Shown here piece by piece: positions 1 through 8,163 of a stretch of DNA of 64,000 bases. The stretch covers positions 1,364,001 to 1,428,000 of the forward strand of contig NZ_CP034179.1 of the NCBI RefSeq assembly GCF_003860345.1, read 5' to 3'. The DNA is from Caenibius tardaugens NBRC 16725. Its GTDB lineage: Bacteria > Pseudomonadota > Alphaproteobacteria > Sphingomonadales > Sphingomonadaceae. How positions within the stretch are numbered: the stretch's first letter is position 1; the number at the start of each line of letters is the position of its first letter. A model generated the notes under the pieces. It was not told the DNA's origin. It worked only from the letters and a program-made list of their open reading frames with translations, and searched no databases. Both the position numbers and the translations under genes were made by a program.

Positions 1-111
1 CAAAGGCGTCCTTTCGCATCGTGACTGCCGCCCGTTCACCGTCTCCGGTCCATGCGCCTGCAACTATCGTGATGGCAGCGGAAATCACGGAAACTCCGGG
101 CTCAAAATTCC
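1..111. other. left-edge non-coding stretch
   Basis: No convincing gene is seen before the first oxygenase. A minus-strand ATG at 19 would open a frame running off the window edge, but it has no recognisable Shine-Dalgarno sequence and too little sequence to judge. The stretch probably holds the upstream half of a promoter region shared with a divergent gene outside the window. Confidence 0.3.
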
Positions 112-129
112 AATCACAGTTGACTGTTT
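112..129. promoter_or_regulatory. weaker copy of the regional 18-bp operator
   Basis: AATCACAGT-TGACTGTTT. The right half fits the inverted half-site consensus (WGAYTGTTT) completely, while the left half is degenerate. It lies 62 bp (about six helical turns) upstream of the stronger copy at 174-191, both in front of the oxygenase starting at 245. Such spacing would suit cooperative binding of a TetR dimer pair, but this is inference. Confidence 0.4.
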
Positions 130-173
130 AAGCCTAGGAACGATAAAATCACAAGCATCACTTCGCAAGAATC

Positions 174-191
174 AAACATTCTTGTATGTTT
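174..191. promoter_or_regulatory. candidate TetR-type operator, copy 1
   Basis: AAACATTCT-TGTATGTTT, an imperfect dyad with arms AAACAT/ATGTTT. The same 18-bp pattern recurs at 9032, 10812, 11682 and 16348, each time in a promoter-sized gap in front of a gene of this island. It ends 53 bp before the oxygenase start at 245, where a repressor could occlude the promoter. Confidence 0.65.
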
Positions 192-244
192 TTATCGTGG
201 GCTTCCGGAATGCCTTCCGATCACGCCCGCAGGGAGAGAAGACG

Positions 245-1471
245 ATGCTTGATCCGGTGGCAGATCAACGGCCCGAAAACGATTTTGCGCGCATGGATTA
301 CGAGCGTGATCGCAAGGGGCCGCCCGAAGGCTTCCCCAATCTCCCCGACATCCCCGGCAGCCGCTACGTCGATCCGGAATTCCTGCGCATGGAAAAGGAA
401 CTGATGTGGGACAAGGCCTGGCTCTATGCCGGACATACCGACCAGCTTCCCAATCCCGGATCGTGGTTCGTCACCCGCAATCCCGGGGCGCCGATCATCG
501 TCGCCCGTAATCTCGAAGGGGAAATCAAGGCCTTCTACAACACCTGCCAGCATCGCGGGGCGCCGCTCGTCAAGGAAGAGGCGGGGGAAAGCCGGGGCTT
601 CGTCTGCGGCTATCACGGGTGGAGCTACACCCTGGATGGCAAACTGACATCGGTGCGCGACAAACGCGATTTCGTCGATCTCGATTTTTCGTGCCGTTCG
701 CTGATCTCTGTCCGCTGCGAATTGCTGGGTTCGCTGATTTTCATCAATCAGGACCCGGAAGCCCAGCCGCTGATAGAGCATATCGGGCCGATGGCGGCCC
801 AGCTCGAACAGTTCGAACTGGACACGCTGCGTCTCGTGGACAGCCGCAGTTACGATGTCGAGTGCAACGTGAAAGTGCTGCTCGATGCCTTTCTCGAAGT
901 CTATCACCTCAAATCGATCCATATCGATACGGTCGATCGCTTCCTCGATCATCGCGCGATGATCGTAACCCTCTGGCCACATGGTCACAGCCGTATGGCC
1001 ACGCCCAACCGCAGGCCCGACTGGGTCGATCCCGGCACTGTCGGCATGCCGGAAATCCCTTCGATCACCGACTTCCCGGCCAAGAACAACGTGAGCTACC
1101 AGATCTATCCCAACTTCGTGATGCCCCCTGCCCCGACCGGCATACCGATCCTGCAATTCTGGCCACTGGGTCCCAAACGCGCACGGGTGGTGTCAAGCTG
1201 GCTGGCGCCGCAGCACGATCCCGAAAACCCGCACCCCTTGTGGGAAAAGCGCCTGAGCAACTGGGAACGTATCCTGTACGAGGATCTGCAATTTGCCCCG
1301 CAGATTCAGGAATCGCTCGAAAGCCCCGGGTTCCGGAGCATGCCGCTCAACTATCAGGAACGCCGCATCTATCACTGGCACGAGGAACTGGACCGGCGCA
1401 TCGGGCTGAACCGCGTGCCCGAACACGCCCGCGTGCAACAGGTGCTGGGCGATTGGGTGCAGCAGGATTGA
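245..1471 (+). CDS. Rieske non-heme iron oxygenase, alpha subunit (Rieske 1)
   Basis: Terminal oxygenase component that would hydroxylate an aromatic or alicyclic substrate with O2 and electrons from a ferredoxin. The Rieske [2Fe-2S] ligands are C101-x-H103 and C121-x2-H124 (CQHRG and CGYHGW). The catalytic iron motif is DAFLEVYHLKSIH near residue 220, with the bridging Asp and two His. The length of 408 aa is normal for an alpha subunit. The ATG at 245 is preceded by AGGGAGAG; an in-frame extension to 182 lacks a ribosome site. It heads a four-gene operon with an SDR, a VOC protein and a MaoC hydratase. No beta subunit, ferredoxin or reductase lies nearby. The substrate is unknown. Confidence 0.9.
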   Translation: MLDPVADQRPENDFARMDYERDRKGPPEGFPNLPDIPGSRYVDPEFLRMEKELMWDKAWLYAGHTDQLPNPGSWFVTRNPGAPIIVARNLEGEIKAFYNTCQHRGAPLVKEEAGESRGFVCGYHGWSYTLDGKLTSVRDKRDFVDLDFSCRSLISVRCELLGSLIFINQDPEAQPLIEHIGPMAAQLEQFELDTLRLVDSRSYDVECNVKVLLDAFLEVYHLKSIHIDTVDRFLDHRAMIVTLWPHGHSRMATPNRRPDWVDPGTVGMPEIPSITDFPAKNNVSYQIYPNFVMPPAPTGIPILQFWPLGPKRARVVSSWLAPQHDPENPHPLWEKRLSNWERILYEDLQFAPQIQESLESPGFRSMPLNYQERRIYHWHEELDRRIGLNRVPEHARVQQVLGDWVQQD

Positions 1472-1500
1472 CGGGCCGAACCGGAAGGGAGAGCGACGGA

Positions 1501-2316
1501 ATGGCAGACCTTTCAGGCAAAACCGCAGTCGTTATGGGCGCGGCGAACCGTGGCAATATGGCGCAAGTGATTGCGCGCAGGCTTGCGGAAGATGGCGCAA
1601 AAGTGATCGTGGCAGGCCGCCAACCGGAAGAGCTGGAACGGCTCGCGGCCGCAATCGATGGCGTGGCGGTAACCGGGTGCGACCTTACCGATGAGACTGA
1701 TCTCGCCCGTCTGGGGCAGGTGGCGGTGGATGCTTTTGGCGGGGTGGATATTGCCGTCAACGCAACCGGGTGGGGCCTGCTGAAACCCTTTCTCGACACC
1801 ACCAAGGCGGATATCGAACAGATGGCTGCACTGCAGTTCACCGGCGCGATCCTGTTCTATCAGGCGATGTTGCGGGTCATGCGCGATCACGGATCGCTGA
1901 TCCAGATTTCGTCCGCCACCGCATCGATCATGCTGGAAGACCATGCTGCCTATATGGGTACCAAGGCCGGTGCGGATCACGTGATCCGGTGCATTGCCAA
2001 CGAATTCGGGCATCGTGGCATTCGCGCCAATTCCGTCGCCCCCGGGTTTACGGTCACGCCGATGACGGAAAAGGCGTCACGGACCCCTGCCCTGATCGAC
2101 ACCTTTGCCCGGGAGTATCCTCTTGGCCGCGTGGGCACGAGCGAGGATATCGCCGAAGCGGTATCGTGGGTGGCCAGCGATGCCTGCTTCATGACCGGGC
2201 AGGTCCTGCAGGTGAATGGCGGCGTCACCTTGCGCCGCAACCCGACGAATGCCGAAATCGTGCATGCCGTCAAAGCTGCCCGCGCCGCAGCCCCCGGATC
2301 AGGAGCCACGCCATGA
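1501..2316 (+). CDS. SDR-family oxidoreductase
   Basis: NAD(P)-dependent short-chain dehydrogenase of 271 aa, probably oxidising a hydroxyl or dihydrodiol product of the preceding oxygenase. The catalytic Tyr-Lys pair is in YMGTK and the Ser in ISSATAS. The dinucleotide motif is unusual: the normal TGxxxGIG is replaced by GAANRGNMA, as in the enoyl-reductase-like or divergent SDR branch. The ATG at 1501 has AAGGGAGAG upstream. Its stop overlaps the start of the next gene (ATGA), so the two are translationally coupled. Confidence 0.85.
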   Translation: MADLSGKTAVVMGAANRGNMAQVIARRLAEDGAKVIVAGRQPEELERLAAAIDGVAVTGCDLTDETDLARLGQVAVDAFGGVDIAVNATGWGLLKPFLDTTKADIEQMAALQFTGAILFYQAMLRVMRDHGSLIQISSATASIMLEDHAAYMGTKAGADHVIRCIANEFGHRGIRANSVAPGFTVTPMTEKASRTPALIDTFAREYPLGRVGTSEDIAEAVSWVASDACFMTGQVLQVNGGVTLRRNPTNAEIVHAVKAARAAAPGSGATP

Positions 2317-2798
2317 TTGTGGGTGTTCATCACGTCGCGATCTCGACACCCGATCTCGACCGTTTCATCGCAACCTATCAGCAATGGTTCGGCTTTGAAC
2401 CGGCCGGTGAAGGCGATTGGCAGCCCGGCAACGCGCGCATCGATGCCATGGTCGGCCTGCAAGACAGCGCGGCACGCTATGCCATGTTGCGGCGGGGGAA
2501 CTTGCATCTCGAAGTGTTCGAATATGCCACCCACGATCCGCAGACCGTGCGCCCCCGGATGTGCGATTACGGAATCACCCATCTGTGTTTCTACTGCGAC
2601 GATATCTTTGCCGACTATGAGCGCCTGAAGGGGCTGGGCATGGTATTCAACTGTCCGCCCGGTGGCGTGGGCGCAATGTGGGCGACCTACGGCCGCGATC
2701 ACGATGGCAATGTCATCGAACTGCTTCAGATCGTCGATCGGGAAAGCCCCTTTGCCTTCGCCAACCTGCGCGTCCCCATGGCGAAGCCTGGGTCATGA
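2313..2798 (+). CDS. VOC (glyoxalase/bleomycin-resistance/dioxygenase) superfamily protein
   Basis: 161-aa protein with the paired beta-alpha-beta-beta-beta fold signature: it starts VGVHHVAISTPDLDRF and the second module begins with ITHLCFYCDD. Candidate metal ligands are the early His (HHVAI), the His in THLCF and the Glu in GNVIELLQ. VOC members include extradiol dioxygenases, glyoxalases and methylmalonyl-CoA epimerases. Size and single-domain layout fit an epimerase or lyase better than an extradiol dioxygenase. It overlaps both neighbours by 4 bp in the Rieske 1 operon, so it should act on the same intermediate. Confidence 0.8.
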   Translation: MIVGVHHVAISTPDLDRFIATYQQWFGFEPAGEGDWQPGNARIDAMVGLQDSAARYAMLRRGNLHLEVFEYATHDPQTVRPRMCDYGITHLCFYCDDIFADYERLKGLGMVFNCPPGGVGAMWATYGRDHDGNVIELLQIVDRESPFAFANLRVPMAKPGS

Positions 2799-3295
2799 CC
2801 GACGCCCCCTTTACCCCGCGCGAACCCTTTCGGACCTTCGAGGATCTCGAAGTCGGCGAACAGCGCCGTTCCCGTTCCCGCACGATCACACAGGAAGAAA
2901 TCCTGACCTTTGCCCGGACATACGATCCGCAGTGGTTCCACACCGATCCGGACAGCGCCGCCCAATCGGTGTTCGGGGAAGTGGTGGCCAGCGGCATTCA
3001 TGTTCTGGCCCTGTGGCGGCAGCTCGATCACGAAATCAACTGGGACATCGATTTCGTCTGCGGGGTTGGCTGGGACGATCTGCGCCTGAAACGCGCCATC
3101 CGTGCTGGCGACACCATCCATGTGACGAGCGAGATCATCGATCTCACGCCGTCCCGCTCCCGTTCGGATCGCGGCACGGCCAAGACACGCTATGCCGTTA
3201 TGCTGGAAGACGGGACCGAGGCGGTGACCTTCACCAGTATCAATCTCGTCTATACCCGCGCCGGGCGGCAACGATCGGCCGGCACCGCGCTCTGA
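2795..3295 (+). CDS. MaoC-like acyl dehydratase
   Basis: 166-aa hot-dog-fold protein of the (R)-enoyl-CoA hydratase type. The hydratase signature is the YDPQWFHTDPDSA stretch near residue 43-55, with the catalytic Asp and His, followed by the typical ASGIHVLAL helix. It would hydrate or dehydrate a CoA thioester. It is the last gene of the operon beginning at 245 and overlaps the VOC gene by 4 bp. It is convergent with the E2 gene, 21 bp away. Confidence 0.85.
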   Translation: MTDAPFTPREPFRTFEDLEVGEQRRSRSRTITQEEILTFARTYDPQWFHTDPDSAAQSVFGEVVASGIHVLALWRQLDHEINWDIDFVCGVGWDDLRLKRAIRAGDTIHVTSEIIDLTPSRSRSDRGTAKTRYAVMLEDGTEAVTFTSINLVYTRAGRQRSAGTAL

Positions 3296-3316
3296 CCATC
3301 AGACCACGCACCGTCT

Positions 3317-4738
3317 TCAGAGCAGATGCGGCTGTTCGATCAGTGCGGCCAACGCTGCCATAAAACGCCCGCCATCGGCGCCGTCGATCGCACGATGATC
3401 GCATGACAGCGACAGATGCAGTACCGGCACGATCCGGATTGCCCCGTCATCGTCGACGGGTTCAGGACGCGCGGTTCCCACAGCCAGAATCGCGCCCTGC
3501 GGCGGATTGATAATCGCGTCAAACTGTTCGACCCCGAACCCGCCAAGATTGGAGATCGAGAAGCTCCCGCCAGTGAATTCCTCTGCTGTCAGCTTGCCAC
3601 TGCGGGCGCGCTGGGCAAGGCTGGCCATCGTGGTGCTGATCTGCTCCAGCGAAAGCGTGTCGGCCCCGAACACGATCGGGGTGACCAGCCCTCTTTCCGT
3701 CGCCACGGCCACAGAAATATCGGCGGCGGCAAACTGGTGAATCGCATCGCCGTGGACCTGCACGTTCAAGGCGGGCACTTCCATCAGCGCCAGCGCCGCA
3801 GCACGCACGATATAGTCGTTGACGCTCGGCCGGTTGTTTCCGGCCATTGTCGCGCGCAGGGCCAGCAACCGGTCCGCACGCACGCGGCGGCGAATATAAA
3901 AATGCGGAATCTGCTGCTTGGACTCGGTCAGCCGCCGGGCAATCGTGCGCCGCATGGACGACATGGGCACGATCGCCACACTGCCCGCTACAGGCACGTC
4001 AACCGCCGGGGGCGCTGTTGCAGGGGCGTTCTGCGCCACCACGGCCAGCACGTCATCGCGCCGGACCTTGCCGCGCGCACCGGTGCCGGTAATCGCGGCC
4101 AGATCAAGGTCATGCAACAGGGCAAGGCGGCGCGCGATCGGCGTCGACAGCACAGTGCCCGGCCGGGTTGCGGGGAATACCCCGGTAAGCACCGGCTCCG
4201 CCTCGGGCCGGGCGGCCTGATGCACATCCTGCGCGAAAATCCGGCCCTTGCGGCCTGTGCCCGTTACCGTGGCGAGATCGACACCCAGCCGCTGCGCCTC
4301 TGCCAGCGCCACCGGGCTGACCGAAAGACCTTCGGGCACGGGCGGCGGCGCAGCCGCGACAGGCGTGTCCCCCGGCGCATCAGCAGTAGCAGGGGCATGC
4401 GCTGGTGGCACATTGTCGCCATCCGGTCCGAACCCCGCATCCGATGGACGGAATCCCGCAATCAGCGCGTCGATCTCTGCCGCGCTTGCCTCATCCCCGT
4501 CGCTCAGCACGGCCAGCAGCGCACCCACCGGATACGTCTGGCCCGCCTGTGCGACAATCCGCACGAACCGGCCATCGCGTTCCGCCTCGACCTCGTTGGT
4601 GATCTTGTCGGTTTCGATCAGCGTCAGCACGGTACCACGCGTGAACGGGGCATTTTCCGCCACCATCCACTCGGCAACAGTGCCCTCCGCCATCTCGATG
4701 CCCCACTTGGGCATGGTGAAAGGGGTGAGTCTGGCCAT
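3317..4738 (-). CDS. 2-oxo acid dehydrogenase E2 (dihydrolipoyl acyltransferase) with two peripheral-subunit-binding domains
   Basis: 473 aa. An N-terminal lipoyl domain carries the lipoyl-lysine K45 (IETDKITNE). After an Ala/Pro linker there are two consecutive E1/E3-binding domains, at about 140-175 (SPVALAEAQRLGVDL..TGRKGRI) and 198-235 (STPIARRLALLHDLDL..ARGKV). The catalytic acyltransferase domain follows, with HRAIDG near the C terminus. One lipoyl plus two binding domains is unusual. The start at 4738 is chosen for its GGAG site; the longer frame is unsupported. It is the last gene of the minus-strand operon with E1beta, E1alpha, Rieske 2 and an SDR. The E3 partner is missing from the window. 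The acyl group transferred is unknown; an acetoin, pyruvate or branched-chain type is possible. Confidence 0.88.
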   Translation of the reverse strand: MARLTPFTMPKWGIEMAEGTVAEWMVAENAPFTRGTVLTLIETDKITNEVEAERDGRFVRIVAQAGQTYPVGALLAVLSDGDEASAAEIDALIAGFRPSDAGFGPDGDNVPPAHAPATADAPGDTPVAAAPPPVPEGLSVSPVALAEAQRLGVDLATVTGTGRKGRIFAQDVHQAARPEAEPVLTGVFPATRPGTVLSTPIARRLALLHDLDLAAITGTGARGKVRRDDVLAVVAQNAPATAPPAVDVPVAGSVAIVPMSSMRRTIARRLTESKQQIPHFYIRRRVRADRLLALRATMAGNNRPSVNDYIVRAAALALMEVPALNVQVHGDAIHQFAAADISVAVATERGLVTPIVFGADTLSLEQISTTMASLAQRARSGKLTAEEFTGGSFSISNLGGFGVEQFDAIINPPQGAILAVGTARPEPVDDDGAIRIVPVLHLSLSCDHRAIDGADGGRFMAALAALIEQPHLL

Positions 4739-4752
4739 CGCCCAACGCTCCT

Positions 4753-5763
4753 TCAGCGGAACGCGAGGACGCGGCGCACCGCATCCTCCACATTCTGTGG
4801 TGACGGCACCCACGCCCGTTCAAGATTGCGGGCAAACGGGATCGGACTGTGCGGCGCGGTCACCATCACCGGCGGCGCCTTGAGACTGGTAAATGCCCGT
4901 TCGGCCACCATCGCGGCGATATCGGCGGCAAGGCTGCAACGGGGCGGGCTTTCATCGACGACCACCAGACGCCCCGTCTGTTCGACCGATTCCAGAATGG
5001 CATCCTCATCCAGGGGGCTGGTGGTGCGCAGATCCAGCAGATCCATGCCAATGCCTTCAGCCGCCAGTTTATCGGCCGCTTTTTCCGAAAAGCTGACCAT
5101 GCGCCCGCAGGCCACCACGGTCACATCTCCGCCTTCGCGCACGACCCGCGCTTCGCCGAACCGCTGGCGGTAGTCGCCTTCGGGCACTTCGCCCTTTACC
5201 CCGTAAAGCGTCTTGTGTTCGAAGAACATCACCGGATCATCGCCGCGCAGCGCCTCGGTCAGCAGGCCCTTGGCATCGGCTGGCGTGGTCGGCAGCACGA
5301 CTTTCAGGCCGGGCATCGCCGTCAGCATGGCATAGACCGACTGGCTGTGCTGCGCCGCTGTCTGCATGCCCGCGCCATAGACCAGCCGCACCACGGCGGG
5401 GCATTTCGTCTTGCCGCCGAACATGTAACGGAACTTGGCCATCTGGTTCCATATCTGGTCGAGGCTGACCCCGACGAAATCCGCGAACATCAGTTCCGCG
5501 ACCGGGCGCTTGCCCGAAAGCGCCGCACCCGCCGCCGCGCCGATAATCGCGCTTTCGCTGATTGGCGTATCGATCACGCGTTCCGGGCCGAACTTGGCCC
5601 ACAGGCCGGGGCTGGTGCCCCAGATGCCCCCGATCGCTTCGGGGCCACCCGCAGTGCCATTGCCGCCAACGACATCCTCCCCCAGCAGGATGATATCGGA
5701 ATCACGCTCCATCTCGGCGTGCAGGGTCGAGACGATCGCCTCGCGGATATTCATGATGGCCAT
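4753..5763 (-). CDS. 2-oxo acid dehydrogenase E1 component, beta subunit
   Basis: 336-aa transketolase-like subunit (PDH-E1beta/AcoB type) starting MAIMNIREAI. It pairs with E1alpha to decarboxylate a 2-oxo acid or acetoin on thiamine diphosphate. Recognisable stretches are LLGEDVVGGNG, DTPISESAIIGAAAGAALSG and the transketolase C-domain RTTSPLDEDAI. The upstream in-frame extension to 5844 overlaps E1alpha and has no ribosome site. The ATG at 5763 follows GGGGAAACGCAG. It sits 19 bp after E1alpha and 14 bp before E2. Confidence 0.9.
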   Translation of the reverse strand: MAIMNIREAIVSTLHAEMERDSDIILLGEDVVGGNGTAGGPEAIGGIWGTSPGLWAKFGPERVIDTPISESAIIGAAAGAALSGKRPVAELMFADFVGVSLDQIWNQMAKFRYMFGGKTKCPAVVRLVYGAGMQTAAQHSQSVYAMLTAMPGLKVVLPTTPADAKGLLTEALRGDDPVMFFEHKTLYGVKGEVPEGDYRQRFGEARVVREGGDVTVVACGRMVSFSEKAADKLAAEGIGMDLLDLRTTSPLDEDAILESVEQTGRLVVVDESPPRCSLAADIAAMVAERAFTSLKAPPVMVTAPHSPIPFARNLERAWVPSPQNVEDAVRRVLAFR

Positions 5764-5782
5764 CTGCGTTTCCCCGCTGCTC

Positions 5783-6757
5783 TCAATAGTATTCGACGTA
5801 GACATCGTCGGCGACGGTCGCCGGATCGGGCAGATCATCGGCACGCGCTTCCGCCACGGCTTCGTCGATCAAGGCGAGCACTTCGGCATCGATCCGGTCG
5901 AGATCATCGTCGGCCAGCAGTGCGGCCCCCGTCACCGTGGCGCGAAAGGCTTTGAGGCAATCGCGTTCGTTGCGAATACGGTCGAGTTCGCCCTTCCCGC
6001 GATAACGCTGGGGATCGCCTTCGAAATGGCCGTAATAGCGTTCCGTATCGAGTTCGATGGCGGCCGGCCCATGGCCTGCGCGGACATAATCGAGCAGTTC
6101 TGCAAACGTGGCATAAGTGTCGAAGAAATCGCAGCCATTGGCGCGCCACGCCTTCATCCCGAACCCTTCGGCGCGGCTGGCGATATCCTTGCTGGTGCCA
6201 ACGGCATAGGCATCGCCGGTATGTTCGGAATAGTGATTATTCTCAAATACGAAGATCGCCGGAACCTTGGTCACAACCGCCAGGTTCATCGCTTCGAATG
6301 TCGTGCCCTGATTGCACGCCCCGTCCCCCGAAAACGCCACACCCACGCGGCCCTTGCCCTGAAGCCGGGCGGCGATCGCGGCGCCCACCGCCTGCGGCGC
6401 ACCGCCGCCGACAATGCCGTTCGCGCCCAGCATGCCGACATCGAGATCGGCGATATGCATCGACCCGCCGCGCCCCTTGCACAGGCCCCCGGCGCGGCCG
6501 TAAATCTCCTTCATCATCCCTTTCACATCGCAGCCTTTGGCGATGCAGTGGCCATGCCCGCGATGAGTGGACACGATCTTGTCCTCCACCGTCAGCTGGT
6601 CGCAAATGCCTACGGCCACCGCTTCCTGCCCCGCATAGAGATGCGTGAACCCCGCGATCTCGCCGGTCTTGATCTCTTCGTGCAGGCGTTCCTCGAATTC
6701 GCGGATGATCTTCATCCGGCGATAGGCGCCCAGCAGTTCATCGCGGTTCAGTTGCAT
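5783..6757 (-). CDS. 2-oxo acid dehydrogenase E1 component, alpha subunit
   Basis: 324-aa ThDP-binding subunit (AcoA/PDH-E1alpha type). The ThDP/Mg motif runs from GDG (144-146) to NN (173-174), and the conserved H-R-G-H segment (STHRGHGH) and GRGGSMHI are present. Length matches acetoin-dehydrogenase alpha better than the longer pyruvate-dehydrogenase alpha subunits. It lies between the Rieske 2 gene and E1beta in one operon. That arrangement implies the oxygenase route yields a 2-oxo acid or a diketone/acyloin cleaved to an acyl-CoA. Confidence 0.9.
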   Translation of the reverse strand: MQLNRDELLGAYRRMKIIREFEERLHEEIKTGEIAGFTHLYAGQEAVAVGICDQLTVEDKIVSTHRGHGHCIAKGCDVKGMMKEIYGRAGGLCKGRGGSMHIADLDVGMLGANGIVGGGAPQAVGAAIAARLQGKGRVGVAFSGDGACNQGTTFEAMNLAVVTKVPAIFVFENNHYSEHTGDAYAVGTSKDIASRAEGFGMKAWRANGCDFFDTYATFAELLDYVRAGHGPAAIELDTERYYGHFEGDPQRYRGKGELDRIRNERDCLKAFRATVTGAALLADDDLDRIDAEVLALIDEAVAEARADDLPDPATVADDVYVEYY

Positions 6758-6795
6758 GGCCGCTCTCCCCTTCGCGTTTTTACAGATCGCATCGT

Positions 6796-8163
6796 TTAAA
6801 GATCATCCGGGCCCTTGCCGCCGGGGCCGTAAATGTAATCGTCCAGAACCTTGTGGAAGTGCCGGATGCGCAGTTCCTGATCCCCGATCCACAGGCCGGG
6901 GAAATAGTCGGATTGCATGCCCTTCTGCACTGTCGGCAGGTTGAAGGCATCCTGATCGAGCACCTGCCCGATCGTCTTGTCGCCATGGGAAAAATGCTGG
7001 TGGCGCACCCGTTCGGGCCATTCCTCACCCTCGGCAACCAGTTCGAACAGCCAGATGTCATAATACATCTTGTTGGGATCGGTGGCGTGGGGGCGTTGGC
7101 GGAACAGCATCACGTCATCGGAATGCACATTGACCGAAATGTTCGGGAAGATCGTGTAGTGATAATCGTCCGTCAGCTGTTCGTCATTCAGCTCGGTATA
7201 GTCCTTGCCCTGCGCCGGGCCGTGTTCCCGCTTGAACAGCTGCACCGCGCGGCGGATATCGGCAATGCTCCCTTCGTATTCGGCAGGGTCCATCCCTGCA
7301 TGAACCATGATCTCATGGATGGCAGGCGGTATCTGGCTTGGCATCGCCACGCGCGGGCTGATCGCCGCAAACGGGATCAGATACCGGTTATGCTTGCCAT
7401 AACAGTCGATCTGGACGTTCACGTCATCGAGATACCATTTCAGCTGGGGATGAATGCCCTGCACATGATAGGTCTCGCTGAAGGCATCGACCGAAGCCTT
7501 CCAGTTGCAATCCCATTCGACCGTGATGTCCCGTTTCCAGGCCATCCGTTCCGGATGATAGGGTTCCAGATGGCGGCGCAGCGGATCGATGAAATCGTCG
7601 AACGGTTCCACATCGGGATCGAGAGAAAACCAGACAAAACTGTTCCATTCCACACAAGGCAGTGCCGTCAGCGCCATCCCCGGCGGGCCGCCCTGATGGA
7701 ACGTGCAGAGATCGGGAATATGATCCAGCCGGCCATCGAGCCCGTAGGACCAATGGTGATACATGCACTGGAAGTGTTCGGCGTTGCCGCGGCCTTCCGG
7801 CCTCAGCCGGTTGCCGCGATGCAGGCAGATATTGGGAAAACAGCGCAGCGAACCATCCGCCTGACGGACGATAAGCACGGATTCCTTGCCAATTTCGGTG
7901 CAGATATAATCGCCGGGCGCGGGGATATCGTCAGCCCGGCCGCCCAGCAACCACACTTTGGTCCACACGCGATCCCATTCGAGCTGCATGAATTCCGGCG
8001 AAAAGTAGCGCGCAGCGGGGATCAGCGCAGTGCCCAGTTCAGGATCGGGGGCCTTCTCCACGGGCGTGCCGTTGCCGACGGTGTCCGGATCGACACGGAA
8101 CACATCGACCACCCGCCGCACATCCATGGCGGCCGGGTCCCAGCCCATGATGTGCCGGTTCAT
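6796..8163 (-). CDS. Rieske non-heme iron oxygenase, alpha subunit (Rieske 2)
   Basis: 455 aa. The [2Fe-2S] ligands are C113-x-H115 and C133-x2-H136 (ICLHRG, CMYHHW). The catalytic site is VDAFSETYHVQGIH. The chosen ATG at 8163 overlaps the SDR stop (TGATG), which suggests translational coupling; ATGs at residues 6 and 13 are alternatives. It is distinct in sequence from Rieske 1, 3 and 4 and about 10% longer than Rieske 1. It is co-transcribed with the SDR upstream and E1alpha downstream. No electron-transfer partner is encoded in the window. Confidence 0.9.
   Translation of the reverse strand: MNRHIMGWDPAAMDVRRVVDVFRVDPDTVGNGTPVEKAPDPELGTALIPAARYFSPEFMQLEWDRVWTKVWLLGGRADDIPAPGDYICTEIGKESVLIVRQADGSLRCFPNICLHRGNRLRPEGRGNAEHFQCMYHHWSYGLDGRLDHIPDLCTFHQGGPPGMALTALPCVEWNSFVWFSLDPDVEPFDDFIDPLRRHLEPYHPERMAWKRDITVEWDCNWKASVDAFSETYHVQGIHPQLKWYLDDVNVQIDCYGKHNRYLIPFAAISPRVAMPSQIPPAIHEIMVHAGMDPAEYEGSIADIRRAVQLFKREHGPAQGKDYTELNDEQLTDDYHYTIFPNISVNVHSDDVMLFRQRPHATDPNKMYYDIWLFELVAEGEEWPERVRHQHFSHGDKTIGQVLDQDAFNLPTVQKGMQSDYFPGLWIGDQELRIRHFHKVLDDYIYGPGGKGPDDL

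Noticed and set aside
221-1156. 311-codon minus-strand open frame
   Set aside because: Antisense to Rieske 1; no recognisable domain.
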